This document shows, piece after piece, positions 1-5,354 of a stretch of 6,303 nucleotides of DNA. Below the pieces are notes generated by a model. That model saw nothing but the letters and a program-made list of their open reading frames with translations. It had not been told where the DNA came from and ran no database searches. The stretch comes from Microbacterium sp. (GTDB taxonomy: Bacteria; Actinomycetota; Actinomycetes; Actinomycetales; Microbacteriaceae): the NCBI GenBank assembly GCA_031286555.1, contig JAITUD010000477.1, forward strand, positions 1-6,303, written 5' to 3'. The position numbers and the translations under genes are program-made. Each line of letters starts with the position of its first letter. The first letter of the stretch is position 1.

Positions 1-363
1 GCGCCGCTGGAGGAGCTGCAGGCGACGGATGCCGCGCGCTCGATCGTCCGCGCCGCCGCCGCGGACTTCCACGTGGTCGGCGCCCGGCAGAGCGTCACGC
101 CCGCCGTCGTCGCCCTCCGCTCGCACATCTTCGGCCTGCTCGAGGACGAGATCGAGCGCGCAAGGCGCCGCGGCGACGAGGACGGCCGCGTCGAGCAGGC
201 CATGCGCCACCTCGCGGGCGTGCTGCTGCACACCCCGACGACCCGTGCGCACGATCTCGCCGACTCCGGCCGAGGGCACGAGTTCCTCTCGGCGCTCGAG
301 ACTCTCTACGGCCTGACTCCGGATGCTCCGGCATCCGACGCATCCGGCTCCGCCACCGCCTGA
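1..363 (+). CDS. hemA: Glutamyl-tRNA reductase, C-terminal fragment (5' end outside window)
   Basis: This enzyme reduces glutamyl-tRNA(Glu) to glutamate-1-semialdehyde with NADPH, the first committed step of C5 tetrapyrrole (heme) synthesis in the cytoplasm. Only the last 120 residues are present, read in frame from base 1 to the TGA at 361-363. They match the helical dimerisation domain: a VVALRSHIFGLLEDEIERAR helix (residues about 37-56), then an EQAMRHLAGVLLHTPTTRAH segment corresponding to the family's conserved helix and 'hePt.r' motif. The catalytic Cys and NADPH-binding domains lie upstream of the window. The tail after about residue 108 is rich in Asp, Ala and Ser and is probably disordered; its DNA holds a perfect hairpin. 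No other heme gene is visible downstream, so hemA appears to end its transcription unit. The family call rests on recalled similarity to actinobacterial HemA C-termini. Confidence 0.83.
   Translation, partial: APLEELQATDAARSIVRAAAADFHVVGARQSVTPAVVALRSHIFGLLEDEIERARRRGDEDGRVEQAMRHLAGVLLHTPTTRAHDLADSGRGHEFLSALETLYGLTPDAPASDASGSATA
320..337. repeat. Perfect hairpin at the 3' end of hemA
   Basis: CGGATGC (320-326) and GCATCCG (331-337) form a 7-bp perfect stem around the tetraloop TCCG. A third copy of GCATCCG follows at 340-346. The hairpin lies inside the last codons of hemA and is not followed by a T tract, so a classical intrinsic terminator is unlikely. It may weakly protect or attenuate the mRNA 3' end, or may simply reflect the local abundance of the GGATGC word. 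Confidence 0.5.
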
Positions 364-394
364 GCCGCTCCCTCGGGGTGTCGGCCGCCGGCGC

Positions 395-400
395 TAGCGT
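395..400 (+). promoter_or_regulatory. Putative -10 box for a leaderless transcript of the HTH_42 gene
   Basis: TAGCGT fits the actinobacterial TANNNT -10 pattern and ends 7 bases before the ATG at 408. This spacing would place transcription initiation at or next to the start codon. No Shine-Dalgarno sequence is seen between it and the ATG. No convincing -35 box is visible. The reading is inferred from spacing alone. Confidence 0.5.
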
Positions 401-407
401 GAGAGCC

Positions 408-1523
408 ATGCGAACCCTCGGCCGCCGGGCGCTCAACCGCGCCACCCTCGAGCGGCAGCTGCTGCTGCGCCGCTCCGACCTGTCGGTGCCGCAGGCGGTC
501 GAGCATCTGGTCGGAGTTCAGGCGCAGACGCCGCACTCCTGGTACGTCGGGCTGTGGTCGAGGCTCTCGGGCTTCACGCCGGATCAGGCCGCCGACCCGC
601 TCGCCGAACGGCAGCTGGTGCGCATGGCTCTGATGAGATCGACGATCCACCTCGTGACCGCAGACGACGCCCGCGCGCTGCGCCCGCTCATCCAGCCGGT
701 GCTCGACCGCGACCTGTATCGCAATCACACGCACGGCAAGCCGGTTGCGGGAATCGACATGGCGGCGCTCGTCGCGGACGGTGCGGAGCTGCTCGCCCCG
801 GCAGCGCTGACGAACAAGCAGCTCGGCGAGCTCCTCGCAGAGCGCTGGCCCGACCGGGCGCCTGCCTCGCTGGTCTACGCGATCCGCAACCAGGTGCCGC
901 TGGTGCAGGTGCCGCCGCGCGGGATCTGGGGACGCAGCGGTCCGATCGCGCACACGACGGCGGACGCCTGGATCGGGCCGGATCGCACCTCGCCGATCAC
1001 ACTCGCACGCATGATCGAGCGCTACCTCGCCGCATTCGGACCGGCGAGCGTGAAGGACGTGCAGGTGTGGTCCGGGCTCACCAGACTGCGCGAGGTGATC
1101 GACGGGATGCCGCACCTCGAGGTGTTCCAGGACGATGACGGCCGCGAGCTGTTCGACCTGCCGGACGCCCCGCGACCCGATCCGGAGGTGCCGGCGCCGC
1201 CGCGGTTCCTCTACGACTTCGACAACCTGCTGCTCTCGCACGACGACCGCAGCAGGGTCATCACCGAGCAGCACGGACGGCAGGGCTATCGCACTCAGCG
1301 CCCGGCGCCGCAGATCCTGCTGGTGGACGGGTTCACGGCGGGCGACTGGACGGTCGCGCGCGACGCGGACTCGGCGACGCTGACGGTGCGCCCCTACGAC
1401 CGGCCGCTGTCCGATTCCGACACCGACGCGGTCGCCGAAGAGGGCAGCACGCTGCTCGCCTTCACCGATCCGGATGCTCCGACCCGCACGGTCGTGCTCG
1501 GCGAGCCGCATCGACGGGGCTGA
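408..1523 (+). CDS. Winged-helix DNA-binding protein of the HTH_42 / AlkZ-like glycosylase superfamily
   Basis: The 371-residue product has the hallmarks of the HTH_42 (winged helix DNA-binding) family: LVGVQAQ (residues 34-40), MRSTIHLV (76-83), RFLYDFDNLLLSHDDRSRV (266-284) and ILLVDGFTAGDW (303-314). The family includes AlkZ-type DNA glycosylases, built from tandem winged helices, that excise bulky N-alkylated bases and unhook interstrand crosslinks. Their catalytic signature is Q-hydrophobic-Q, seen here as Q38-A39-Q40. The protein is therefore a candidate cytoplasmic repair glycosylase, but many relatives are uncharacterised and no natural-product cluster is visible. I chose ATG 408 over the in-frame GTG at 378 because a TANNNT box sits 7 bases upstream and the extra 10 residues look unlike the family N-terminus. 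The gene is 44 bases downstream of hemA, and arr follows after 16 bases with its own promoter-like box. Family membership is confident; the enzymatic role is inference. Confidence 0.85.
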   Translation: MRTLGRRALNRATLERQLLLRRSDLSVPQAVEHLVGVQAQTPHSWYVGLWSRLSGFTPDQAADPLAERQLVRMALMRSTIHLVTADDARALRPLIQPVLDRDLYRNHTHGKPVAGIDMAALVADGAELLAPAALTNKQLGELLAERWPDRAPASLVYAIRNQVPLVQVPPRGIWGRSGPIAHTTADAWIGPDRTSPITLARMIERYLAAFGPASVKDVQVWSGLTRLREVIDGMPHLEVFQDDDGRELFDLPDAPRPDPEVPAPPRFLYDFDNLLLSHDDRSRVITEQHGRQGYRTQRPAPQILLVDGFTAGDWTVARDADSATLTVRPYDRPLSDSDTDAVAEEGSTLLAFTDPDAPTRTVVLGEPHRRG

Positions 1524-1527
1524 TGGG

Positions 1528-1533
1528 TAGCCT
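1528..1533 (+). promoter_or_regulatory. Putative -10 box for leaderless arr transcript
   Basis: TAGCCT matches TANNNT and ends 6 bases before the arr ATG at 1540. It lies just after the TGA of the upstream gene (1521-1523). There is no Shine-Dalgarno sequence in the gap, so arr is probably transcribed from its own leaderless promoter, at least in part. A -35 element is not recognisable. Confidence 0.5.
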
Positions 1534-1539
1534 GGGCGC

Positions 1540-1950
1540 ATGACCGAGACGCTGGACGACGGCCCGTTCTTCCACGGCACCAAGGCCGATCTGCAGCCCG
1601 GCGAGCTGCTCACCGCCGGATTCCGCTCGAACTACCGGCCCGAGATCGTGATGAACCACATCTACTTCACCGCCCTGCGTGACGGTGCCGGACTCGCGGC
1701 GGAGCTCGCCGCCGGCGACGGGGAGCCACGGGTCTACCTGGTCGAGCCGACCGGGCATTTCGAGAACGACCCGAACGTCACCGACAAGAAGTTCCCCGGC
1801 AATCCGACCCGCTCCTACCGCAGCACCGATCCGCTGCGCGTGCTCGCCGTGGTCGAGGACTGGACCCGGCTGACACCCGAGGGGCTGCAGACCTGGCGCG
1901 ACAATCTCGCCCGCATGCGGGCCGAGGGCGGCGGCGAGATCCTCAACTAG
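1540..1950 (+). CDS. arr: NAD(+)-rifampin ADP-ribosyltransferase
   Basis: Arr inactivates rifamycins by transferring ADP-ribose from NAD+ to the C23 hydroxyl of the ansa chain, so the drug no longer binds RNA polymerase. The 136-residue product is full length for this compact family. It carries the diagnostic segments FFHGTKADL (10-18), MNHIYFT (38-44) and DPNVTDKKFPGNPTRSYR (77-94). The catalytic or NAD-binding residues known in the Mycobacterium smegmatis enzyme (H19, Y49, D84) correspond to H12, Y42 and D77, all with the same recalled offset, so the enzyme looks intact. The ATG is preceded by a TANNNT box and no Shine-Dalgarno. Its stop TAG overlaps the stop of the convergent HxlR gene by 4 bases. 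Base composition matches the surroundings, and no integron or transposon features are near, so it appears to be a chromosomal environmental arr. A role in natural rifamycin resistance is expected from the family. Confidence 0.95.
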   Translation: MTETLDDGPFFHGTKADLQPGELLTAGFRSNYRPEIVMNHIYFTALRDGAGLAAELAAGDGEPRVYLVEPTGHFENDPNVTDKKFPGNPTRSYRSTDPLRVLAVVEDWTRLTPEGLQTWRDNLARMRAEGGGEILN

Positions 1951-2357
1951 TCGGCGGCGTCGTCGTACCGGTCGCGGTTCGCACTGATCTCGGCCTGGTG
2001 GGCGGACGCCCACTCGGCGATGGCGAGCACTGGGCCGGCGAGACTCTTGCCGAGCTCCGTCGAGCTGTACTCGACACGCGGGGGGATCTCGGCGAACATC
2101 TCACGCTCGACGAGGCCGTCGCGCTCGAGCTGACGCAGGGTGTGCGTGAGCATCCGTCCGGAGATGCCCGGCGTCATCTGCTTCAGCTCGGTGAATCGCA
2201 GCGGGCCCTCGTGCAGCATGCCGATGAGCATGAGACTCCACTTGTCGCCGATGCGCGACAGGATCGAGCGGAACGCCTCGGCTTCGGCCGGATCGTGCCC
2301 GCACACCTGATGCATGCGCGGCTCGTGGATCGTCGCCATCCGGTTTTCGATCTTCAT
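1947..2357 (-). CDS. HxlR-family winged-helix transcriptional regulator
   Basis: The 136-residue product has a complete HxlR domain: FRSILSRIGDKWSLMLIGML (29-48), GPLRFTELKQMTPGISGRML (51-70, wing and recognition region), THTLRQLERDGLVERE (71-86), then PPRVEYSSTELGKSL (92-106). HxlR proteins bind DNA as dimers and often repress divergent detoxification or efflux genes in response to electrophiles or quinones. The only cysteine is C19. Upstream in-frame starts exist at 2408 (ATG with AGGA 6 bases before) and 2423 (GTG). I prefer ATG 2357, with GGGAG 6 bases upstream, because codons between 2408 and 2357 lack the GC-rich third positions of the gene body and would give an unusually long N-terminus. 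Divergent transcription from the efflux pump, with two operator-like boxes between them, strongly suggests it controls the pump and itself. The family call is very secure; the target is inferred. Confidence 0.9.
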   Translation of the reverse strand: MKIENRMATIHEPRMHQVCGHDPAEAEAFRSILSRIGDKWSLMLIGMLHEGPLRFTELKQMTPGISGRMLTHTLRQLERDGLVEREMFAEIPPRVEYSSTELGKSLAGPVLAIAEWASAHQAEISANRDRYDDAAD

Positions 2358-2433
2358 CGCCGTCTCCCGCCGTGCTCCGTCGGTCACATCCGTGTGCCCA
2401 GGTGACATTGCTCTTCCTGGCACCCCTTGAGGA

Positions 2434-2470
2434 ATACTTACACATTGTATCCCAGTTACGCTCAGTAACT
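2434..2470. promoter_or_regulatory. Two tandem operator-like boxes between hxlR-type gene and efflux pump
   Basis: Two similar dyads lie 18 bp apart in the intergenic region. Box 1 is TTAC-ACATT-GTAT (2438-2450), inside a wider ATAC-N9-GTAT (2434-2450). Box 2 is TTAC-GCTCA-GTAA (2456-2468), inside a perfect AGTTAC-N5-GTAACT (2454-2470). Both fit TTAC-N5-GTA(A/T). They overlap the probable core promoters of both genes and are the best candidates for HxlR dimer sites. The repeats are seen directly; the binding protein is inferred from position. Confidence 0.6.
2444..2449 (-). promoter_or_regulatory. Putative -10 box of the HxlR-type regulator gene
   Basis: Read on the minus strand, 2449 to 2444 is TACAAT, close to the sigma70-type TATAAT consensus. 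Initiation would fall near 2437, leaving a leader of about 80 bases to ATG 2357, or about 30 to the alternative ATG 2408. The box lies within operator-like box 1, consistent with autorepression. No good -35 element is visible. Confidence 0.45.
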
Positions 2471-2471
2471 T

Positions 2472-2478
2472 AGAAAGG
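2472..2478 (+). promoter_or_regulatory. Ribosome binding site of the efflux pump gene
   Basis: AGAAAGG lies 12 bases before the GTG at 2491, a slightly long but usable spacing. It supports GTG 2491 as the start. The only other promoter-like element for the pump is TACGCT (2457-2462, TANNNT pattern) inside box 2, which would place initiation near 2469, just before this site. Confidence 0.5.
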
Positions 2479-2490
2479 CTCGGTCACCCC

Positions 2491-3945
2491 GTGAGTGCTT
2501 CCACCATCGTCCCCACGCGCAAGACCTCAGGAACCGGCGTGATCTGGCTGCTGCTCGGCGCCGCGTTCGTCACGATGCTCAACGAGACCGTGATGAGCGT
2601 CGCGCTCCCCCACCTCGTCGACGACCTCGGCATCACACTCGCCACCGCGCAGTGGACCACGACCGCGTTCATGCTGACCATGGCCGTCGTGATCCCCACC
2701 ACGGGATGGGTGCTGCAGAGGTTCAGCACGCGGCAGGTGTTCCTGTTCGCGATGGCGGCGTTCACCGTCGGCACCGTGATCGGTGCGCTCGCGCCGGACT
2801 TCTCGGTGCTGCTGCTGGCGCGTGTGGTGCAGGCCGTCGGCACGGCGATGATGATGCCGCTGCTCATGACCACGATCATGAACGTCGTGCCCGCGCACGA
2901 GCGCGGCCGGTTCATGGGGCGGATCACGATCGTGATGGCGGTCGCCCCCGCGCTCGGCCCGGCGCTGTCGGGCTTCATCCTGAGTGCGCTTTCGTGGCAC
3001 TTCCTGTTCTGGACGATCCTGCCCATCGCGATCATCATGACCGTGGTGGGTGCGATGCTCCTGAAGAACGTCGGCGAGCGCAGCCGTACCCCACTCGACC
3101 TGCCGTCGCTGCCCCTGGCCGCGATCGGATTCGGTGGACTGGTGTACGGCATCAGCACGATCGGCGGCGGCCCGGATGCCCCGATCACCGCGGGTGTCAT
3201 CGCCCTGATCGCCGGTGTGATCGCCCTGGCCCTGTTCGTCGCGCGGCAGGTGGTGCTGCAGCGCACCGACCGCGCGCTGCTCGACCTGCGCACGTTCGCG
3301 TCGCGCTCGTTCTCGCTCGCGACCGGGCTGATCGTCGTGATGATGGCCGCGATGTTCGGCGCCATCATCCTGCTGCCGCTCTACCTGCAGGACGTGCTCG
3401 GCGTCGACCCGGCGACCACCGGTCTGCTGCTGCTCCCGGGCGGGCTCGTGATGGGCCTCGTCGCGCCGCTGGTCGGCCGCCTGTACGACCGATACGGCCC
3501 GCGGCCGCTGGTGATCCCCGGCGCGATCCTGGCGTCCGGGGTGCTGTGGTCGATGACGCTGGTCACCGAGAACACGCCGCCGTTCGTCGCCGCGCTGGCG
3601 CTGGTCGGCATCTCGCTGGGCGTCTCGTTCATGATGACCCCGCTGATGACCTCAGCACTCGGCTCGCTCGGCCCGCGCCTGTACTCGCACGGCTCGGCGA
3701 TCGTCGGCACCGTGCAGCAGGTCGCCGGTGCGCTCGGCACCGCACTGTTCGTCAGCGTGCTCGCGATCGGCACGGCTCAGGCCGCAGGTGGCGGAGCAGC
3801 GGATGCCGCGGCCGCGGCGCACGGCGTCTCCTTCGCGTTCACGGTGGGGGCGGCGCTCTCGCTGATCGCCGTCGTGGGCAGTCTCTTCGTCCGCGGGGCG
3901 GCGCCCGCCGCATCCGCTCCCGGGGAACCCGTGCTCGCCGCCTGA
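2491..3945 (+). CDS. DHA2-family (14-TM) MFS multidrug efflux transporter
   Basis: The 484-residue integral membrane protein fits the DHA2 (EmrB/QacA/LmrB-type) drug:proton antiporters, which usually have 14 membrane helices in 450-550 residues. The first helix carries LNETVMSVALP (30-40), the family's L(D/N)xTxxxxALP signature in the LmrB-like N-E form. Next come W55, the motif-A-like loop around G72-R81, RVVQAVGTAMMMPL (111-124) and motif C APALGPALSGF (152-162), the antiporter motif. A second motif-A-like loop, GRLYDRYGPRP, lies near residue 330. The C-terminus is an Ala/Pro-rich cytoplasmic tail. The start is GTG 2491. The gene is divergent from the HxlR regulator over two operator-like boxes, which suggests inducible expression. 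It ends 14 bases from the convergent broken reductase gene. The substrate cannot be read from the sequence; lincosamide, dye or quinone-like compounds are possible by family analogy. Confidence 0.93.
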   Translation: MSASTIVPTRKTSGTGVIWLLLGAAFVTMLNETVMSVALPHLVDDLGITLATAQWTTTAFMLTMAVVIPTTGWVLQRFSTRQVFLFAMAAFTVGTVIGALAPDFSVLLLARVVQAVGTAMMMPLLMTTIMNVVPAHERGRFMGRITIVMAVAPALGPALSGFILSALSWHFLFWTILPIAIIMTVVGAMLLKNVGERSRTPLDLPSLPLAAIGFGGLVYGISTIGGGPDAPITAGVIALIAGVIALALFVARQVVLQRTDRALLDLRTFASRSFSLATGLIVVMMAAMFGAIILLPLYLQDVLGVDPATTGLLLLPGGLVMGLVAPLVGRLYDRYGPRPLVIPGAILASGVLWSMTLVTENTPPFVAALALVGISLGVSFMMTPLMTSALGSLGPRLYSHGSAIVGTVQQVAGALGTALFVSVLAIGTAQAAGGGAADAAAAAHGVSFAFTVGAALSLIAVVGSLFVRGAAPAASAPGEPVLAA

Positions 3946-3959
3946 GCGGATGCCGGGGG

Positions 3960-4199
3960 TTACGCCCGCGCCCGGTACCTGGCGTAGATCACGCCGCTGC
4001 CCGAGAACGACCGCTCCTCGACGAGGTCCAGGTCGAGTCGGACGCCGTCCGGGAAGAACCTCGTGCCGCCGCCGACGACGCTGGTCGTGATGAAGAGGCG
4101 GTAGTCGTCGACCAGGCCGGCGCGGATCGCCTGGGCCGCCAGGTTCGGGCCGTCCACAGTGAGGTCGTGATCGGGATGCTGCTGGATCGGGTGTTTCAG
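3960..4199 (-). pseudogene. C-terminal remnant of a dihydrofolate reductase / RibD-C-family protein
   Basis: About 79 residues of a recognisable C-terminus are in frame up to TAA at 3960-3962. They include LTVDGPNLAAQAIRAGLVDD, FITTSVVGGGTRFFPDGVRL and GVIYARYRARA. In intact family members (about 180-200 residues) these follow an N-terminal half starting with a 'sLDG' NADPH-site strand, about 100 residues that are absent here. Homology fades near 4199, exactly where the stop codon of the membrane protein gene lies (4196-4198). The open frame continues to 4448, but its translation there is Arg- and Pro-rich and antiparallel in character to the membrane gene, so it is not real coding. There is no ATG or plausible ribosome site within the remnant. 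The missing half is not found elsewhere in the window. The remnant itself has no stops or frameshifts, so the truncation may be fairly recent. Whether any product is made is doubtful. Confidence 0.78.
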
Positions 4200-4933
4200 G
4201 ATCGCAGAGCGGTGAGTCCCCACGTCATCAGGAAGATGACGACAGCCAGGAGCGGGAAGATCCAGTTCACGAAGATCAAGAACACCTTCCTCCCGCGTCG
4301 CGGGTGCGTCTTCTCCTGCCCCCGTGAAGGGTCCGCAACCTCGTCCCCGTCGCCTCCCCGCAAGGTCGCGATGGTTCCGATGACGGACAAGACAACGAGC
4401 ACTGCCATCGCGCCGATCATCAGCGGCAGCGCGGAGAATGCCAACCAAGCATCGTCCGCAGTGGGCGGCGCCAAGAGCGCCGCCATGGCGCTGGCCAGTC
4501 CCGCGACGACAACCAGCACAACCGGAAGCCAGCGTTGCCGGAACACTGCGCGCGGATAGAACGGGAACGAGAACATCACTGTCAGCAGCACAGGAACGGC
4601 CAGCAGAACCGCCTGAGGAACGGAGAGCAGAACCAGATTCCCGTCGAACCAGGAAGTACTGGCCAAGGCGAACACCAAGAACGTGAAGAGCCCGAGGACC
4701 GGCAGCAACACGACCGGCAACGCATGCTGCCGCGGGTTGATGACGGGAAGATCGAGCGAGGCTGCGTACTCGCGTGCGGACCCAAAGGCCTCCTCGGCAC
4801 TCTGCCCGGAATCGGACAGGAGCTCCCGAACACTCGCGACTGCATCTCCGATCGCTGCGCCAGGCACCTGGCGTACGCGGAGTTCGAGGATGAACAGCTC
4901 GATCCAGGTCTTGTCGTTCATGGTCGTGTTCAC
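4196..4933 (-). CDS. HAAS-domain-like five-helix membrane protein, partner of the PadR regulator
   Basis: The 245-residue product has a soluble helical N-terminus (about 8-61) containing FILELRVRQVPGAAIGDA and the FG-x4-YA element of F50-G51...Y56-A57. This resembles the short HAAS domain of DUF1700-type proteins that are commonly coded beside PadR regulators. Five hydrophobic segments follow at about 70-92, 99-121, 135-155, 162-190 and 217-241, with a charged, basic loop at 192-216. It has no recognisable enzyme motif. The start is GTG 4933, whose GTGA overlaps the PadR stop, with AGGGG upstream; an in-frame ATG at 4921 lacks a ribosome site. Translational coupling implies the two proteins work together, perhaps as a membrane sensor or as the regulated target. 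Its 3' end abuts the reductase remnant. Parts have lower GC than the flanks (about 57-58% in lines 4561-4680 by hand count). Domain assignment is by pattern memory; function is unknown. Confidence 0.78.
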   Translation of the reverse strand: MNTTMNDKTWIELFILELRVRQVPGAAIGDAVASVRELLSDSGQSAEEAFGSAREYAASLDLPVINPRQHALPVVLLPVLGLFTFLVFALASTSWFDGNLVLLSVPQAVLLAVPVLLTVMFSFPFYPRAVFRQRWLPVVLVVVAGLASAMAALLAPPTADDAWLAFSALPLMIGAMAVLVVLSVIGTIATLRGGDGDEVADPSRGQEKTHPRRGRKVFLIFVNWIFPLLAVVIFLMTWGLTALRS

Positions 4934-5310
4934 TGGTCGTCCGCCCCTGCTGTTCCTGTGCTCGTCAAGTAGTCATTGCTGATCGCTGTGAAGCGCGCCC
5001 AGTCGGCTCGCATTCGCTCCAGCTCGTGATGACCGAGCTCGGTGAGCGAGAAATATTTGCGCCCCGGCCCGGCTTCTCCCGGTCGCCATTCGACGGCGAC
5101 CAAGCCGGCCGATTCGTAACGGGTCAGAAGTGGGTACAGCGTGCCGCCCTTCACTGCGCCCATTCCGTTGGCCTCGAGGTCAACGATGATCGCGTAGCCG
5201 TAAGACGGACCATGCTCCAATGCACGAAGAGTCAGCGCCCCGAGTATCGCCCGCATCCAGTCACTGGGCCACTCTCGAGCCGAATCCATCGACGCCTGTT
5301 CCACCTGCAT
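4930..5310 (-). CDS. PadR-family transcriptional regulator
   Basis: PadR proteins are small winged-helix repressors whose C-terminal helix mediates dimerisation. This 126-residue product shows the full signature: WMRAILGALTLRALEHGPSYGYAI (18-41), GAVKGGTLYPLLTRYESAGLV (51-71), WRPGEAGPGRKYFSLTELGHHEL (75-97), then a short single helix around W104, typical of the subgroup-2 (short) PadR type. The start is ATG 5310, which has GACAAT 6 bases upstream on the minus strand and no Shine-Dalgarno, so a leaderless message is likely; ATG 5289 is an alternative closer to the conserved region. It overlaps the membrane protein gene by four bases (GTGA). An imperfect palindrome over the promoter points to autoregulation of the pair. 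It is divergent from the HhH-GPD gene. The inducing signal cannot be read from the sequence. Confidence 0.92.
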   Translation of the reverse strand: MQVEQASMDSAREWPSDWMRAILGALTLRALEHGPSYGYAIIVDLEANGMGAVKGGTLYPLLTRYESAGLVAVEWRPGEAGPGRKYFSLTELGHHELERMRADWARFTAISNDYLTSTGTAGADDQ

Positions 5311-5312
5311 AA

Positions 5313-5333
5313 CTAGATTGTCTGTCTAACTAG
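5313..5333. promoter_or_regulatory. Imperfect palindrome over the PadR promoter (candidate operator)
   Basis: A 21-bp dyad centred on 5323 has CTAG at both ends (5313-5316 and 5330-5333) and 7 of 10 base pairs symmetric. AACTAG is also directly repeated at 5311 and 5328, and TGTC is doubled at 5319-5326. The minus-strand -10-like GACAAT (5322 to 5317) lies inside it, so a bound PadR dimer would block transcription of the cassette. The region is locally AT-rich (about 47% GC in line 5281 by hand count). Confidence 0.55.
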
Positions 5334-5354
5334 CATGCAAGTCAAGCTCATCGT

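Noticed and set aside
378..407. GTG 378 as the start of the HTH_42 protein
   Set aside because: It would place a TANNNT box inside the coding region and add a non-family N-terminus; ATG 408 is better supported.
306..1613. Minus-strand open frame of 435 codons opposite the HTH_42 gene
   Set aside because: Its translation is Arg-rich low-complexity and overlies a family-recognisable gene on the plus strand; no ribosome site or conserved motif.
2484..3368. Minus-strand open frame of 294 codons opposite the efflux pump
   Set aside because: Ser/Thr/Ala/Met-rich shadow of transmembrane codons; no independent support.
3953..3975. Possible bidirectional terminator between the pump and the reductase remnant
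   Set aside because: Only a 5-bp CCGGG/CCCGG stem with a 13-base loop and no T tract; too weak to call.
4200..4448. Upstream extension of the reductase remnant as a complete 162-residue protein
   Set aside because: Beyond about 4199 the frame has no reductase similarity and reads as an Arg/Gly/Pro-rich shadow of the HAAS-like gene, which has better start, coupling and membrane helices.
2652..4559. Long plus-strand open frame of 635 codons across the pump and beyond
   Set aside because: It is out of frame with the clearly real DHA2 transporter, its translation is Arg/Ala/His-rich without any family pattern, and it crosses genes on the other strand. Such frames arise from high-GC codon bias.
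4180..5345. Mobile element carrying the PadR/HAAS cassette
   Set aside because: No transposase, terminal inverted repeats or target duplications were found at either edge, so only an acquisition scar is claimed.
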